This document shows positions 12,150 through 21,975 of a DNA stretch of 64,000 nucleotides, one piece after another. The notes under the pieces are model-generated. The model was not told where the DNA came from and did not search any database. It saw only the letters and a program-made list of their open reading frames with translations. The DNA is taken from contig JARUPY010000534.1 of assembly GCA_029817715.1 (NCBI GenBank), positions 5,148,501-5,212,500 on the forward strand, in the 5' to 3' direction. The DNA comes from Melastoma dodecandrum. Taxonomy: Eukaryota; Streptophyta; Magnoliopsida; Myrtales; Melastomataceae. The stretch's first letter is position 1. Every line of letters starts with the position of its first letter. A program made the position numbers and the translations under genes.

Positions 12150-12811
12150 GTACAGTGTACATATGTACACTGTACTAACTAGTACTGTTCCTGTTTCGTA
12201 CCAACTAGTACACTAGTACAGTGTACATATGTACACTGTACTAACTAGTACTGTTCCTGTTTCGTACCAACTAGTACACTAGTACAGTGTACATATGTAC
12301 AGTGTACTACTTGTTACTGTTCCTGTTTCGTACCAATTAGTACACTAGTACAGTGTACATATGTACAGTGTACTAACCGTCACTGTTCCTGTTTCGTACC
12401 AACTAGTACACTAGTACACTGTACATATGTACACTGTACTAACGATTACTGTTCCTGTTTCGTACCAACTAGTACACTAGTACAGTGTACATATGTACAG
12501 TGTACTAACCGTCACTGTTCCTGTTTCGTACCAACTAGTACACTTGTACAGTGTACATATGTACACTGTACTAACCGTCACTGTTCCTGTTTCGTACCAA
12601 CTAGTACACTTGTACAGTGTACATATGTACACTGTACTAACCGTCACTGTTCCTGTTTCGTACCAACTAGTACACTAGTACAGTGTACATATGTACACTG
12701 TACTAACGATTACTGTTCCTGTTTCGTACCAACTAGTACACTAGTACAGTGTACATATGTACACTGTACTAACGATTACTGTTCCTATTTCGTACCAACT
12801 AGTACACTTGT
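12150..12811. repeat. Right array: ten 66-bp units, opposite orientation
   Basis: This is the reverse-complement partner of the left array. ACTGTTCCTGTTTCGTACC is counted ten times, once as CTATTTCG. The order of variant units is not a perfect mirror of the left arm, so the arms have diverged or exchanged repeats since they formed. Confidence 0.9.
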
Positions 12812-13034
12812 ACATTACTAGTACAAGAACAGTTTTCATTAGTACACTGTACTAATCATTACTAGTACAAGAACAGTACCATTTAGTACAATGTACTAAC
12901 TACAGTGTTAGTACATTATTAGTAATTTCAAAATGTACTAACTGAGTTAGTACATTGTACTAAATCGGGGTCAAAATTAGTACACGTCACGTAAGATGCC
13001 GTTCACGGCACATTAGCCGCTTCCAGCTGCAGAG

Positions 13035-14180
13035 CGGCAAAAGGAACAAATGGGGTCTAGCTAGAGGCCTATGAGGGGGAGTGGACGGGGGAGGAATTTT
13101 CTAATTTACAGAGGTGTGTGAGAGAGAGAGAGAGAGACTGTGGGTCACAGGACAGACAGCACAGCTAGCTACTGACCATCATTGCTCCCTTTCTTTGCAT
13201 GCGCCTCGGTTTTGAAAGCTAAAACGAATATGAAACTAAGGAGAGGTCTTTTGTCGTAGGTGTGGTTTTGAGGCAAAAAGACAAATGAATCAGCAAGACG
13301 GGTGAGGTGACCTTTGAAAGGTCCAAGGACAGGTGGAGAGTGAGAGAGAGGTTGGGGGAGTGGGACAGATAGAAGAGAAGAAGGGGGGTGGGTGTGATGT
13401 GACTTTTTCTGTGCCCCCAGAAAGGAATTTTCAAAAAAGAAAAAAAAAAAGAATTCCTCTAATCTTGACGTTGAGTCAACCTGAGGGTGCTTTTAACAAA
13501 CATTGTATGTAACTCTCGGAAGAAATACAAATGTTTTTTTGGATTCAAGCCCACCTCCACAACCACAACCAATCGACGCCAACCATGGCGTGGCGCGGAC
13601 GTCATCATGAGGTGTCTTCTCTTCAGTCGTCGGTCCGGCGGAGGGAGGAAGCCCTTCCCAAACCTAAAACCTAGTCAAACCCATGTCCTAATATTATTGC
13701 TTTGCTGCTGCTGTCCTCACAATATCTAGCCGAGGGGGGAAAGTGTTTTAGATATGCTGTGCTAGTCCTAGGAGTTGTGAGGAAATCATTACTTCCTGTT
13801 GTAGTTCTTATTATTCTTTAAAAAAATTGCCACCGTGGTTGACCTTGCCATTTCTTGACCTTTTGCCAACACTCTCTGAAAGGGAATTTCAGGCATGACC
13901 TGCCCGGTGTCCCTTATTTCATGGGAAGGAATGGTGTGTTTGGTTAGGAATGAAATGGAATGCCAAACCAAATAAGCAAACTTTGGAAAATGGATCTTCC
14001 ACATTCCCTCCTCCAATTACAATTCATCAAAATGGAGGTTGAGTTGGCAGTAGTAGGCCTTTTTTGAAGGGCAATGATGGGCACAAGAAGTAGGGCCAAT
14101 TCCCAATGCCCCTCTAACTCCCCCACATGAACAAAAAGAGGACGTGCGACCGGGGATAATGGGCCAGATCCCGACAACCG
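13035..14180. other. Intergenic, no gene recognised
   Basis: A GA microsatellite lies at about 13117-13136 and an A run at about 13435-13450. The short open frames here (13219-13434 minus, 13487-13729 plus, 13789-14016 minus) show no family features. Confidence 0.5.
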
Positions 14181-14182
14181 AT

Positions 14183-14330
14183 TGTCGAGGCCCAGTAATC
14201 GGCCCACGTAAAAATCATACCGGGCTTCTCAGGCCCATTCCGAACGCGAGGAAATTGAGAAATACGGATGAGATCAATTCCGCCGGACGGGCGTTTTTCT
14301 TCTCCTCTTCGTGGTGTGGTAGCCGAAAAA
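14183..14330 (+). repeat. Duplicated copy of the SEC13 promoter block
   Basis: This block resembles 15722-15880 through gattgt.gaggc.cagtaa, tcggcccacgtaaaaatcat, cgggctt.tcaggcccat and aattccgccggacg. The two copies are about 1.54 kb apart in the same orientation and differ by several substitutions and small indels. This copy keeps the GGCCCA motifs and the start of the pyrimidine-rich leader but has no SEC13 coding sequence behind it. Confidence 0.75.
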
Positions 14331-15700
14331 ACTACGCCTGGGATAATGTCTTTGCTTTAAAATCAAATTATAAAATAATGCAATATAAATCACACCTTAC
14401 CACTACGATACGTTTACGCATGATTTGAATATTTATACCGTCTTCTAGAATCCCCGACATTGCTCATCGTTACTCGCTTGAAGTGTGTGATCAAGACACG
14501 CTAAACCAACCCCTCAACTCAAACTCACCCTCGGCAGTTTTTGGTCTCTCTCTTTTTTTTTTTTCTTTATTTTGACTCGAAGCATTTCGCGGTTATTTGT
14601 ATTAAAATATATAGAAGACGATTAGCAAAGCTACGCTACTTTTCCTTTGCCTTTGAGTTTTATCCAACCAATTCACCCGGTAACGTGGACAAAAAAGTCT
14701 TTCTTAATATTACTTCGAAATCAATCATCTTGTAGTTCATTTTTTTTTATTTCACCGTATCTTCAATATATAATAAATCTTAAATTAAATTTATAAATAT
14801 TTATTATGAACAATAATAATTAATCATATTTTAACTCATAAATTTTGTCTTCTATTACTCATTGTCGTATCAAAGGATACTTTTTAACAATATTCACCAT
14901 AGGGTCTGTCAACATCGTTTACTAAGAGAATTGATGAATGGTGATATTATCTATAAACGTGTCATATTCGGTGTTACTCTCAACTCAAGGTATAACAAGT
15001 ATAATTTGAATATTCATTCCCCAAGTCATTCTGATATGAATTACATTTCACGTTGATCTAGATGACAATGTCTCTTAACATATATCCAATCAATAATAAT
15101 TTTTAATTTTTCATCCCTCGCATGATTTTGAGTATATCACTTGGAATCCATCATTCGCCACCGATAGAAGGTTTCAATATTTGTTTGATTAAAATGACTG
15201 CTTGTTTTCATCGCTCGCTCGATTATGAGTATCACCCAGACTCCTAAAGAGTAGCAGGTTCCATTGCCTAGAACGTAGGTATTGCTTGAGAATATGTGTG
15301 AGAATACTAAAAAGACAGTTGGGGATAACATTACGGCACTGAAGAAACCAAGGAGATCCATCACAAAAACCATTTTGAAGTAGTAAGATTCACGACATAA
15401 ATGGATTTTTTCGAAGAAAATATAGGATACGCAGTCACAATTACAAAATTTGTTGCCACTTTGTTATTACTTTTTAGGCGCTTTGTTGTTGTTTACTTAC
15501 ATGTTCTCTAAAGTGAACTCTGCAAGAATCCATATTATTTTTCTAAGTATTTCCACTATTTAATCATTATCTTTTTTACTCTCTTTTTTACAATGATCAC
15601 GTCTCGAATCAAATTTTAATACCGTGTTTTACTCCGCCACTTAAAAAGGCTTGTCTAGTTGAACTGGGCCGAGGGCATCCCGTAATGGGCTTACATCCCC
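14331..15700. other. A/T-rich spacer between duplicated promoter blocks
   Basis: No recognisable coding sequence is present. The stretch is strongly A/T-rich, with weak short open frames. It separates the orphan promoter copy from the one next to SEC13 and may have been inserted or carried along in the duplication. Confidence 0.45.
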
Positions 15701-15721
15701 CTATATGAAACTCCCACTCAC

Positions 15722-15915
15722 TGATTGTGGAGGCTCAGTAAGATCCACCATCGGCCCATGTAAAAATCATATCGGGCTTATCAGGCCCATACGGAACGCC
15801 AGGAGGGGGGATACAGACGAGAATTCCGCCGGACGACGGGATCGTCGTTTTCTTCCCTTCTTTCCCCCCCACCAGAGAAGCAGCGGTGTCGAATCGCCCC
15901 TCCTCCTCCGCCAAG
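15722..15915 (+). promoter_or_regulatory. SEC13 promoter and likely non-coding first exon
   Basis: Several TGGGC/GGCCCA site II-type motifs (15730-15800) precede a pyrimidine-rich leader (about 15845-15912), usual for constitutive plant genes. The leader ends CCAAG|GTGAAG, a plausible splice donor at 15916. A plausible acceptor, CGGTACAG, ends at 16521, ten bases before the SEC13 ATG. A 5'-UTR intron of about 606 bases is therefore inferred. Confidence 0.55.
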
Positions 15916-16531
15916 GTGAAGATTGTATCTTCTTCGTTTGATTCCGATCTCACTTGTAGTCCTAGCTTTTGTCGTCGTTGTCGTCGTGGTGGTGTTTGAT
16001 CTGGGCCAGATCTGCGTTGTTGAATCGGCTGGATCTTATTGCCCCCGCAATCGAATGGTCATGTGTTCCTCCGGAAATATCATCATGGGGAGTTGGATGA
16101 ATTTGGCGTTCTGCTCTGTTCTCTTGTTTTCTGCCATGTTATCGCGTGAATTAGAGATGGTCTCGGGACATGTTGGTACGATTTTGAGGATATTAAGCAA
16201 GAACTTGAGAATGGATAGGGGTCTGTAGTTAATGAATTGACGGATGGTAGATGCTGGGACACTGATCCGTACTTCAGTTTTCCAACCTCGATCTTTTCAT
16301 CTTGACATCATTGGATGAAGCTACCACTGAATCCTGCTTTCATGTGTGTTATTACATACATGGAGAGAAAGATGAGCCGGGTTATAGGATTGCCTGATTT
16401 TTTTGTTAGTTAGGAGTTGATGTGGTTCAGCCATGATCTATTTATGAATTTATCCGAGTTAAGCTCGTGTATTCTTCCGCTTATACGAGTCGCTCAAGAT
16501 TCTTTCTGGTTATCGGTACAGAGCTGCAACG

Positions 16532-17434
16532 ATGCCTGAACAAAGGATTGAATCTGGCCACAAGGATGTAGTCCATGACGTTGCTATGGACTACTATGGA
16601 AAGAGAATTGCCACCGCATCATCCGACAACACGATCAGGATAATTGGGGTTAACAACTCTGGATCTCAGCAACTCGCAACCCTAACTGGTCACCAGGGTC
16701 CTGTATGGCAAGTATCCTGGGCTCACCCAAAATTCGGTTCTTTGCTTGCTTCGTGTTCTTATGATGGGCGTGTAATAGTCTGGAAGGAAGGAAACCAGAA
16801 TGAATGGTCCCAATTCCATGTATTTGAAGACCACAAGTCTTCCGTGAATTCGATTGCTTGGGCTCCTCATGAACTGGGTCTTTCCCTGGCCTGTGGTTCG
16901 TCCGATGGTAACATTTCCGTCTTCACTGCCAGACCCGATGGCGGGTGGGACACTTCGAAAATCGATCAAGCTCATCCTGTTGGTGTCACCTCTGTGTCTT
17001 GGGCCCCGTCAACCTCTCCTGGTGCTATTGTTGGTTCTGGCCTGCTCGAGCCTGTTCAGAAGCTTTGCTCGGGAGGTTGTGACAATACCGTGAAAGTATG
17101 GAAGCTAGACAACGGAACCTGGAAGTTGGATTGTTTCCCCACACTTCACATGCACAACGATTGGGTCAGAGACGTCGCCTGGGCGCCCAACCTGGGTCTT
17201 CCTAAATCAACCATTGCGAGTGCCTCCCAAGATGGGAAGGTCATCATATGGACGGTGGCGAAGGAAGGTGATCAGTGGGAAGGCAGAGTTCTGAACGATT
17301 TCAAGACACCCGTCTGGAGGGTTTCCTGGTCTCTAACCGGCAACATCCTTGCCGTGGCTGATGGGAATAACAACGTTTCGCTGTGGAATGAAGCCGTGGA
17401 TGGGGAGTGGATACAAGTTTCAACTGTTGACTGA
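16532..17434 (+). CDS. SEC13: SEC13 homologue, WD40 protein, 300 aa
   Basis: SEC13 pairs with SEC31 in the outer COPII coat that forms ER-to-Golgi vesicles. It is also a scaffold subunit of the Y-complex (Nup107-160) of the nuclear pore. The reading frame is uninterrupted and intronless, 300 residues, the normal length. It opens MPEQRIESGHKDVVHDVAMD, the conserved start of the family. Six WD40 repeats are visible, with blades starting at the HKDVVHDVAMDYYG, HQGPVWQVSWAHP, HKSSVNSIAWAPH, HPVGVTSVSWAPS, HNDWVRDVAWAPN and PVWRVSWSLTGN segments. SEC13 is completed to seven blades by its partner SEC31 or Nup145C. The ATG context (aacgATGCC) and the splice acceptor just upstream support this start. 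Expression is probably constitutive, given the site II-type promoter. Confidence 0.96.
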   Translation: MPEQRIESGHKDVVHDVAMDYYGKRIATASSDNTIRIIGVNNSGSQQLATLTGHQGPVWQVSWAHPKFGSLLASCSYDGRVIVWKEGNQNEWSQFHVFEDHKSSVNSIAWAPHELGLSLACGSSDGNISVFTARPDGGWDTSKIDQAHPVGVTSVSWAPSTSPGAIVGSGLLEPVQKLCSGGCDNTVKVWKLDNGTWKLDCFPTLHMHNDWVRDVAWAPNLGLPKSTIASASQDGKVIIWTVAKEGDQWEGRVLNDFKTPVWRVSWSLTGNILAVADGNNNVSLWNEAVDGEWIQVSTVD

Positions 17435-17950
17435 TAAAACTTGGTAGTTTTGAATCTTCTGCGTCTTTTCTTTTGAGATAATCATTGACGGGATTTCTTT
17501 CTCGTTGCTTTTTGATAGCAGCGCTCATGCTTTTGTTGCTTGTCATCACCGAGATGGTAGAGTTATACACTTGCAACTGCATCTGTCACTGAATTTGGAT
17601 GAGTAGGTCAAATGAGTTCTGCAATTTGATGTTTCCCGTGAAGGGGCTATTGTGATGAGATTACAAGTACCCGTGAAGATGGGTTGTCTCGCAGTGCTTC
17701 TTTATTAGGGGGTTTTGTGAAATGTGAGTGCTGAGGTTCTCTATTGGCTAGACCGGAAAGGCCCTTCTTTTGGAACACCTGCTTATACGACTACGATGAT
17801 CGCCTTAGCTCAACCTCCAGAATCAAATGGTAACTGGCCAAGATGTCTTATTCAAAATGAGTACGATGATCGCCTTAGACCTGTCTTATTCAAAATACTA
17901 AGCCCAAAAAAACAAGACACTCCACAATGGTAACCGGCCAAGACCAAAAA
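17435..17950. other. SEC13 3' region and promoter of the CASP-like relic
   Basis: The first part is probably the SEC13 3'-UTR. At 17786-17880 a piece beginning tacgatgatcgccttag occurs twice, and tggtaac.ggccaag also recurs at 17827 and 17929, so this stretch carries a small local duplication. No coding sequence is seen. Confidence 0.45.
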
Positions 17951-17951
17951 G

Positions 17952-18824
17952 ATGGCAACCCTGGACGTAACCCGGCTGTAAGACCAGACGTCGGCAAAGA
18001 AGGTGAATGGCGTCGTCGAGAGTTCCCTCGAGAATGCCCCCTCGGACACCTGCCATTTCAGTGATATCATCCTTCGGCAGAAGATTGACGTGGCCAGCAT
18101 TATCATCAGGCTGCTTGCGTGGTGAGCTCAGTTAGGCGTTGTCATTCATGGTTACGGCTTGTGAGGTGAGCGACATAATCCTCTACAGGTTACGGATCCT
18201 GGTCCAGTCCAAATGGCCTACTCCAGCTCCTTCCAGCGAGTTGCATGGCTCTCTGACTCCAGATGTTGCACATATTTATTTCCAAGGACTGCTTCTGCCA
18301 ATCAATATCTTATTGGCCATGATCTTCTATATATAGATTCAAGTTATGATTTGCATGACTATTAATACAGTAATGTAAAGTCCGATCCTGGTGAAGCCAG
18401 GTATCTGGTCGGCATGTCGGCAGCGGTGGTGGCCCACTCGCTCCTCCAGCTGCTGATTTTGCTTCCCGAGATTGCTCCGGAAGTTGTCTGTAATGCCTCC
18501 AGGGAACTTCACGTGGCTTCTTTTTGCCACAGATCAGTTGAGAAGACCATCGCGACTCTCTTGATGCAGTCTATCTATAGCACTACTACTCATTCCTAAG
18601 ATCTTATGGCTCGTGTTCACCCATTTCAGGTGTTCGCTCACATTTTGACTATTGCGGGCTCAGCCACATCTGGGGTACCCAATGCGAACCAGATGGGGAT
18701 AGATGGGCAGTCCACTTCCGAACTTCTGCACGCTATCCAGGGCTTCTGCAACCACACCACCATCTCCCTCGCGTTCCCCTTCCTCGGGTGCATATCGCTA
18801 GCAGCATCTGCTGTTTGGACGTGA
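17952..18824 (+). pseudogene. CASP-like membrane protein gene (CASPL3A type), broken
   Basis: CASP-like proteins are small four-helix plant membrane proteins related to the Casparian strip scaffold. Parts lie in order but in different frames. An N-terminal piece starts at ATG 17952, has an in-frame TAA at 17979-17981, and continues to about 18105. A second piece near 18140-18240 contains SFMVTACEVS and ILVQSKW. A third at about 18390-18450 contains YLVGMSAAVVAHSLLQLLI. A last piece at 18606-18824 contains GSATSGV and FCNHTTISLAF. These match the order and spacing of CASPL3A proteins as I remember them (an FMATA..VS loop, YLVGVSAAV..HSLLQLLIS, GSAASGV, FCDHV..S). With a stop, frameshifts and an unrelated stretch near 18250-18380, no intact product is expected. 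The subfamily call is from memory. Confidence 0.72.
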
Positions 18825-19164
18825 TTTGTCCTTCCAAAAGCATTGTCTCATGGGCTTATGTTTGGACCATTCTCATAGGGTGAACTTTTTCTATTGGTTC
18901 GGCTTCTTTCAATTGGGCCCCCACATCTCGACATTGTTCAGACCAAACGTGGGAACGGCCGAACTCCCCACGTTTCGTTCTTCCGTAACTGCGGTCTCCA
19001 GTGGAAGTAACCTCCCACGTCGTCCACCTCCCAGCCCACTCTCTCTGCCTATTTGAAGTGGCTGGATTAAGGCATCACTCCAGCAGCAAGCGAGAGAGAA
19101 CCTTCTTGGGGGAGAGAGAGAGAGAGAGAGGGAGTATAGTCTTTGTTTGGCCAAGAGCACGCCG

Positions 19165-19818
19165 ATGATGATCATGCGTGGGATCGGTAGTCCCTGGGTT
19201 TTGTTTGCCGCATCCCTCGTGATTGGTTTCACGACAATGAGCATGGTGGCGGAAGCCTTGAAGACGTTCAAGGTGGGCGGTCACGAAGGTTGGCTCGAGC
19301 CCGGCACAGGCAACTCTTCGTTCTACGTCGATTGGGCCTCTAGCCACAGGTTCCACGTTGGAGACTCCCTGAGTAAGGCCCTAGCCCCTTTCTCCAGCCG
19401 TTGCTTCCACGTTGCTCTCTTCCTTTAGAGTCATAAACTGCCACCTTTCCTAGATTTTGAGTACAAGGAGGACGACTCGGTCATGGTGGTGGACAAGTGG
19501 AGCTACTACCATTGCGACGCTGCGAACCCGATCGAGGAATTCACTGACGGGAACAGCACCTTCGTCCTCGACCGGCCGGGGCCTTTCTTCTTCATAAGTG
19601 GGGCGGAGAACCACTGCAGGAACGGCCAGAGGCTGCTAGTTGAGGTCATCCACCCAAAGTCCCCTCCTGCCTTCGCCAACCCTCCCGAGGGGGGCTACAA
19701 CCCTTTATCCCCCGCCTCTGCATCTCCCACTTCGGGGGCACGAGTCCCTATCCCGGTCAGCCTGGCTCTTTCAATTGCCCTGGGTGGCGCATGTGTTGTT
19801 GGTGCAATGAGCATCTGA
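19165..19818 (+). CDS. Early nodulin-like phytocyanin, 190 aa, 2 exons
   Basis: Phytocyanins are cell-surface cupredoxin-like proteins. Exon 1 is 19165-19372 (donor GTAAGG) and exon 2 is 19454-19818 (acceptor TTCCTAG). The join gives GDSLNFEYKEDDSV, the usual intron position for the family. Residues 1-32 form a signal peptide (WVLFAASLVIGFTTM). The plastocyanin-like domain spans about residues 35-135, with YYHC and NHC holding the two conserved cysteines. The first copper-ligand histidine of true uclacyanins is replaced (FEYKEDDSV), the mark of early nodulin-like members thought not to bind copper in the usual way. The tail is Pro/Ser-rich and ends in a hydrophobic segment (VSLALSIALGGACVVGAMSI), fitting a GPI anchor. 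Another in-frame ATG follows at 19168; I chose the first. Confidence 0.9.
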
Positions 19819-21182
19819 ACCTGGCCCTTTCATATTTACATATCTCCAGTTGCGATTCCGTTGTCATTCGAATCAACTCTTGACTTTTGACTTACTTTCA
19901 TCTGGGCATATTCCTTTCTTACATTTGGTTGTGTTTTGGTTTTGGGCTATCAGGCTTTTAGCCCAACATCGTCTATCATTCTTATGGGTTTATTACAATA
20001 ATAGTGGAACCTGCAATAAAATGATACCGAAAGAGCAGCAAGTTTGTCCACTTGCTGATCAATTATTTCATTTGTCATAAATATTTATGAACCCAGTTCC
20101 CAATTTTTGCCCGGGGACCAAAGGATTTTGCCTTTTTTGGCAACATAAATAATAATGAAAAAAAAATATATTTGTTAATGGCATTATTTTAAGTTTTAGT
20201 GTATCATTCTTGGGTCATTTTTGTTTTGGACGTGTCTGTTTGTTACATTTATTCTTGGGTCATCTTTCTCGTGCAAAGTCTTGCTAGTAAGGATGGAGTT
20301 GGAGAGGGGCGCGCAGTTATCTGTTTGTTACATTTATTTCGGGAATGGTCACGTAAACATCGTCAGGACTTGAAGTTAAGATCGGCCGAAAAAGTTTGGC
20401 ATTGAATAAAATTCCTTTTATTTATTATTATTAGTTTAGTTGATGAACCCCAGGAAGAGTCTCGTTTTGTACTCAAAATAGAATTAAATGGCGACTGAAT
20501 TATAATCTCGCTTGACACATGCATTTACTCGACCGATTATTAAACGTGATTAATTAGGCAGCCCTACTCCAATAAATGCGAAAGTGTTCCTTTTGGGGAA
20601 CAACTCATAATTATGTACTTTACTCTAGACTTTTCGGATTTAAGATTTCTTGTTATCCGACTGCGTGGTCATTAATAGTATTTGTAGGTACAGTTGTCTT
20701 TGCTTAAAAGTGTTATTGTCCACCCGTTTCTCTAGCAAAGACAAATGGGTTACTCATTTAATTGAAACTTGGTTTTCACCTACTCTTTTTAAGATGATTG
20801 CTTTTTACCTCGTTCGGAAGGAATTCCCTGAACACGTTTTCTGCGTCGGAGAATGATGGCGCTAAAAGGTACCGACGCTTCTGATATGACTCCCCCCAAT
20901 TTGGTGGACTCCAGAGGTGCCTTATAGTAATTTTCTGAACATTAAAATCCAAGCGAACGACGAGCTCTTGCGAGAGACCCTTGGACACTCGGACTAAGAG
21001 TTCAGAGATAATACAAAGCTCATCTGACTTATATTTAACAAATTCTTCAAATCCTTATGGAGATATCTAAAAGGATGGGAAGACAATTGGAGGTTATTAG
21101 TAAAACCTGTAAAGGTAATCCAATCTCCCAATGTATGGATGAGTCGTCCGAAAATGTTATTTTAAATTAGGATGCCTACAGG
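19819..21182. other. Intergenic, no gene
   Basis: Apart from the phytocyanin 3' end nothing coding is recognised. A short duplication repeats ttcttgggtcat and ctgtttgttacatttatt at about 20206-20340. The A/T-rich DNA ends at the target duplication ACTGC (21183-21187) of the Ty3 element. Confidence 0.5.
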
Positions 21183-21187
21183 ACTGC

Positions 21188-21952
21188 TGTTAGCATGCTG
21201 TTACGTATGCACAGTGAAGGTCGCGGCCGAGGACGGTGCCACTCGGTCGCAGCTCGTGAAGGGAGGCACGAGCAAGTGGGCGAAGAGATGGCTTCCCCAC
21301 AACTCTGGACAAGGTGGCAAGAAAGTCTTCCTGGCAGCAGAGGATGATCAGGATAGCCTAACGCGGCAGAAGGATAAGCTGACTCCGCTGACGCAAGAAG
21401 ATAAGCAGGCCCTGCTGACGCTACAGGATAAGCTGACGCGACAGGACAAGCTGACCCGGCTGACGCATGGGATAAGCTGACGCTGCAGGGGATGGGCAAC
21501 CCCTGGTCATGTCGGAATCATTGTATATTTGAATTCTTGCAACCCACGACCCCCTATATATGTAAGGCTTGTAAAGGGGGCTGGGGACAGATTGTATTGG
21601 CTTTCTTTGTTAGTGAAAAGAAACATCGGTGACCTTCACCGGAAAACTGAGTGTCTCCCCCTTCGTCCCCCTCTGGTCCCCCTCGGTGCCCCTGGTCCTG
21701 TGAGTAGGTCCTTGGGCGTGTTCGGCAAACGACCTCCGGGTGTGAGCGTGAGCGATACACGAGCGGAGCGTGAGCGATACACGAGCGAAGCGTGAGCGAT
21801 ACACGGGGCGACACTTGGGAACGTGGGCGATACCTGGGAAGGGAACGAGTGGGATATTCTGGGATTCCGTCTGCGCGTTGCTGGTCGTGCCGTGAGCGGA
21901 TACGACGCTTGCAGGTTCGAAAAATTATCGGTGTAATTGTAGACCTGTGACA
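21188..21952 (+). repeat. 5' LTR of the Ty3 chromovirus
   Basis: The LTR is 765 bases, TG...CA. It contains a TATATATG promoter-like stretch near 21555 and two internal repeat families. One is gataagctgacgc-type repeats at about 21374-21480. The other is gagcgatacacgagcg repeats at about 21746-21800, whose copies differ slightly from those of the 3' LTR. Confidence 0.95.
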
Positions 21953-21954
21953 GT

Positions 21955-21966
21955 TGGCCTCAGAGC
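21955..21966 (+). other. Primer-binding site, initiator-Met tRNA type
   Basis: TGGCCTCAGAGC lies two bases after the 5' LTR. It matches the common plant site TGGTATCAGAGC at 10 of 12 positions. It primes minus-strand DNA synthesis. Confidence 0.7.
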
Positions 21967-21975
21967 GAAGGAACG

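Larger units (their letters stand above)
11044..13024. mobile_element. Foldback (MULE-like, non-autonomous) element, 1,981 bp
   Basis: The termini are inverted copies starting GGAAGCGGCTAATGTGCCGT on the left and ending in its reverse complement on the right. They are flanked by a 10-base direct repeat, AGCTGCAGAG, at 11034-11043 and 13025-13034. Almost the whole element is one inverted repeat whose arms meet in a spacer of roughly 130 bases near 11990-12080. Each arm carries ten copies of a 66-bp unit. There is no transposase. Long inverted termini with 9-11-bp target duplications are typical of Mutator-like elements and related plant foldback elements; the MULE assignment is inference from those two features. 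Because 66 is a multiple of 3, the arrays yield open repetitive reading frames on both strands that are not genes. Confidence 0.88.

Noticed and set aside
11213..12678. Repetitive open frames on both strands inside the foldback element
   Set aside because: They repeat every 22 codons because the DNA unit is 66 bases. Palindromic DNA gives matching frames on both strands, and there is no start context or protein-like composition.
18909..19356. Minus-strand frames opposite the phytocyanin first exon
   Set aside because: They are shadows of the signal peptide and cupredoxin coding strand and contain a GA-microsatellite-derived Ser/Leu repeat.
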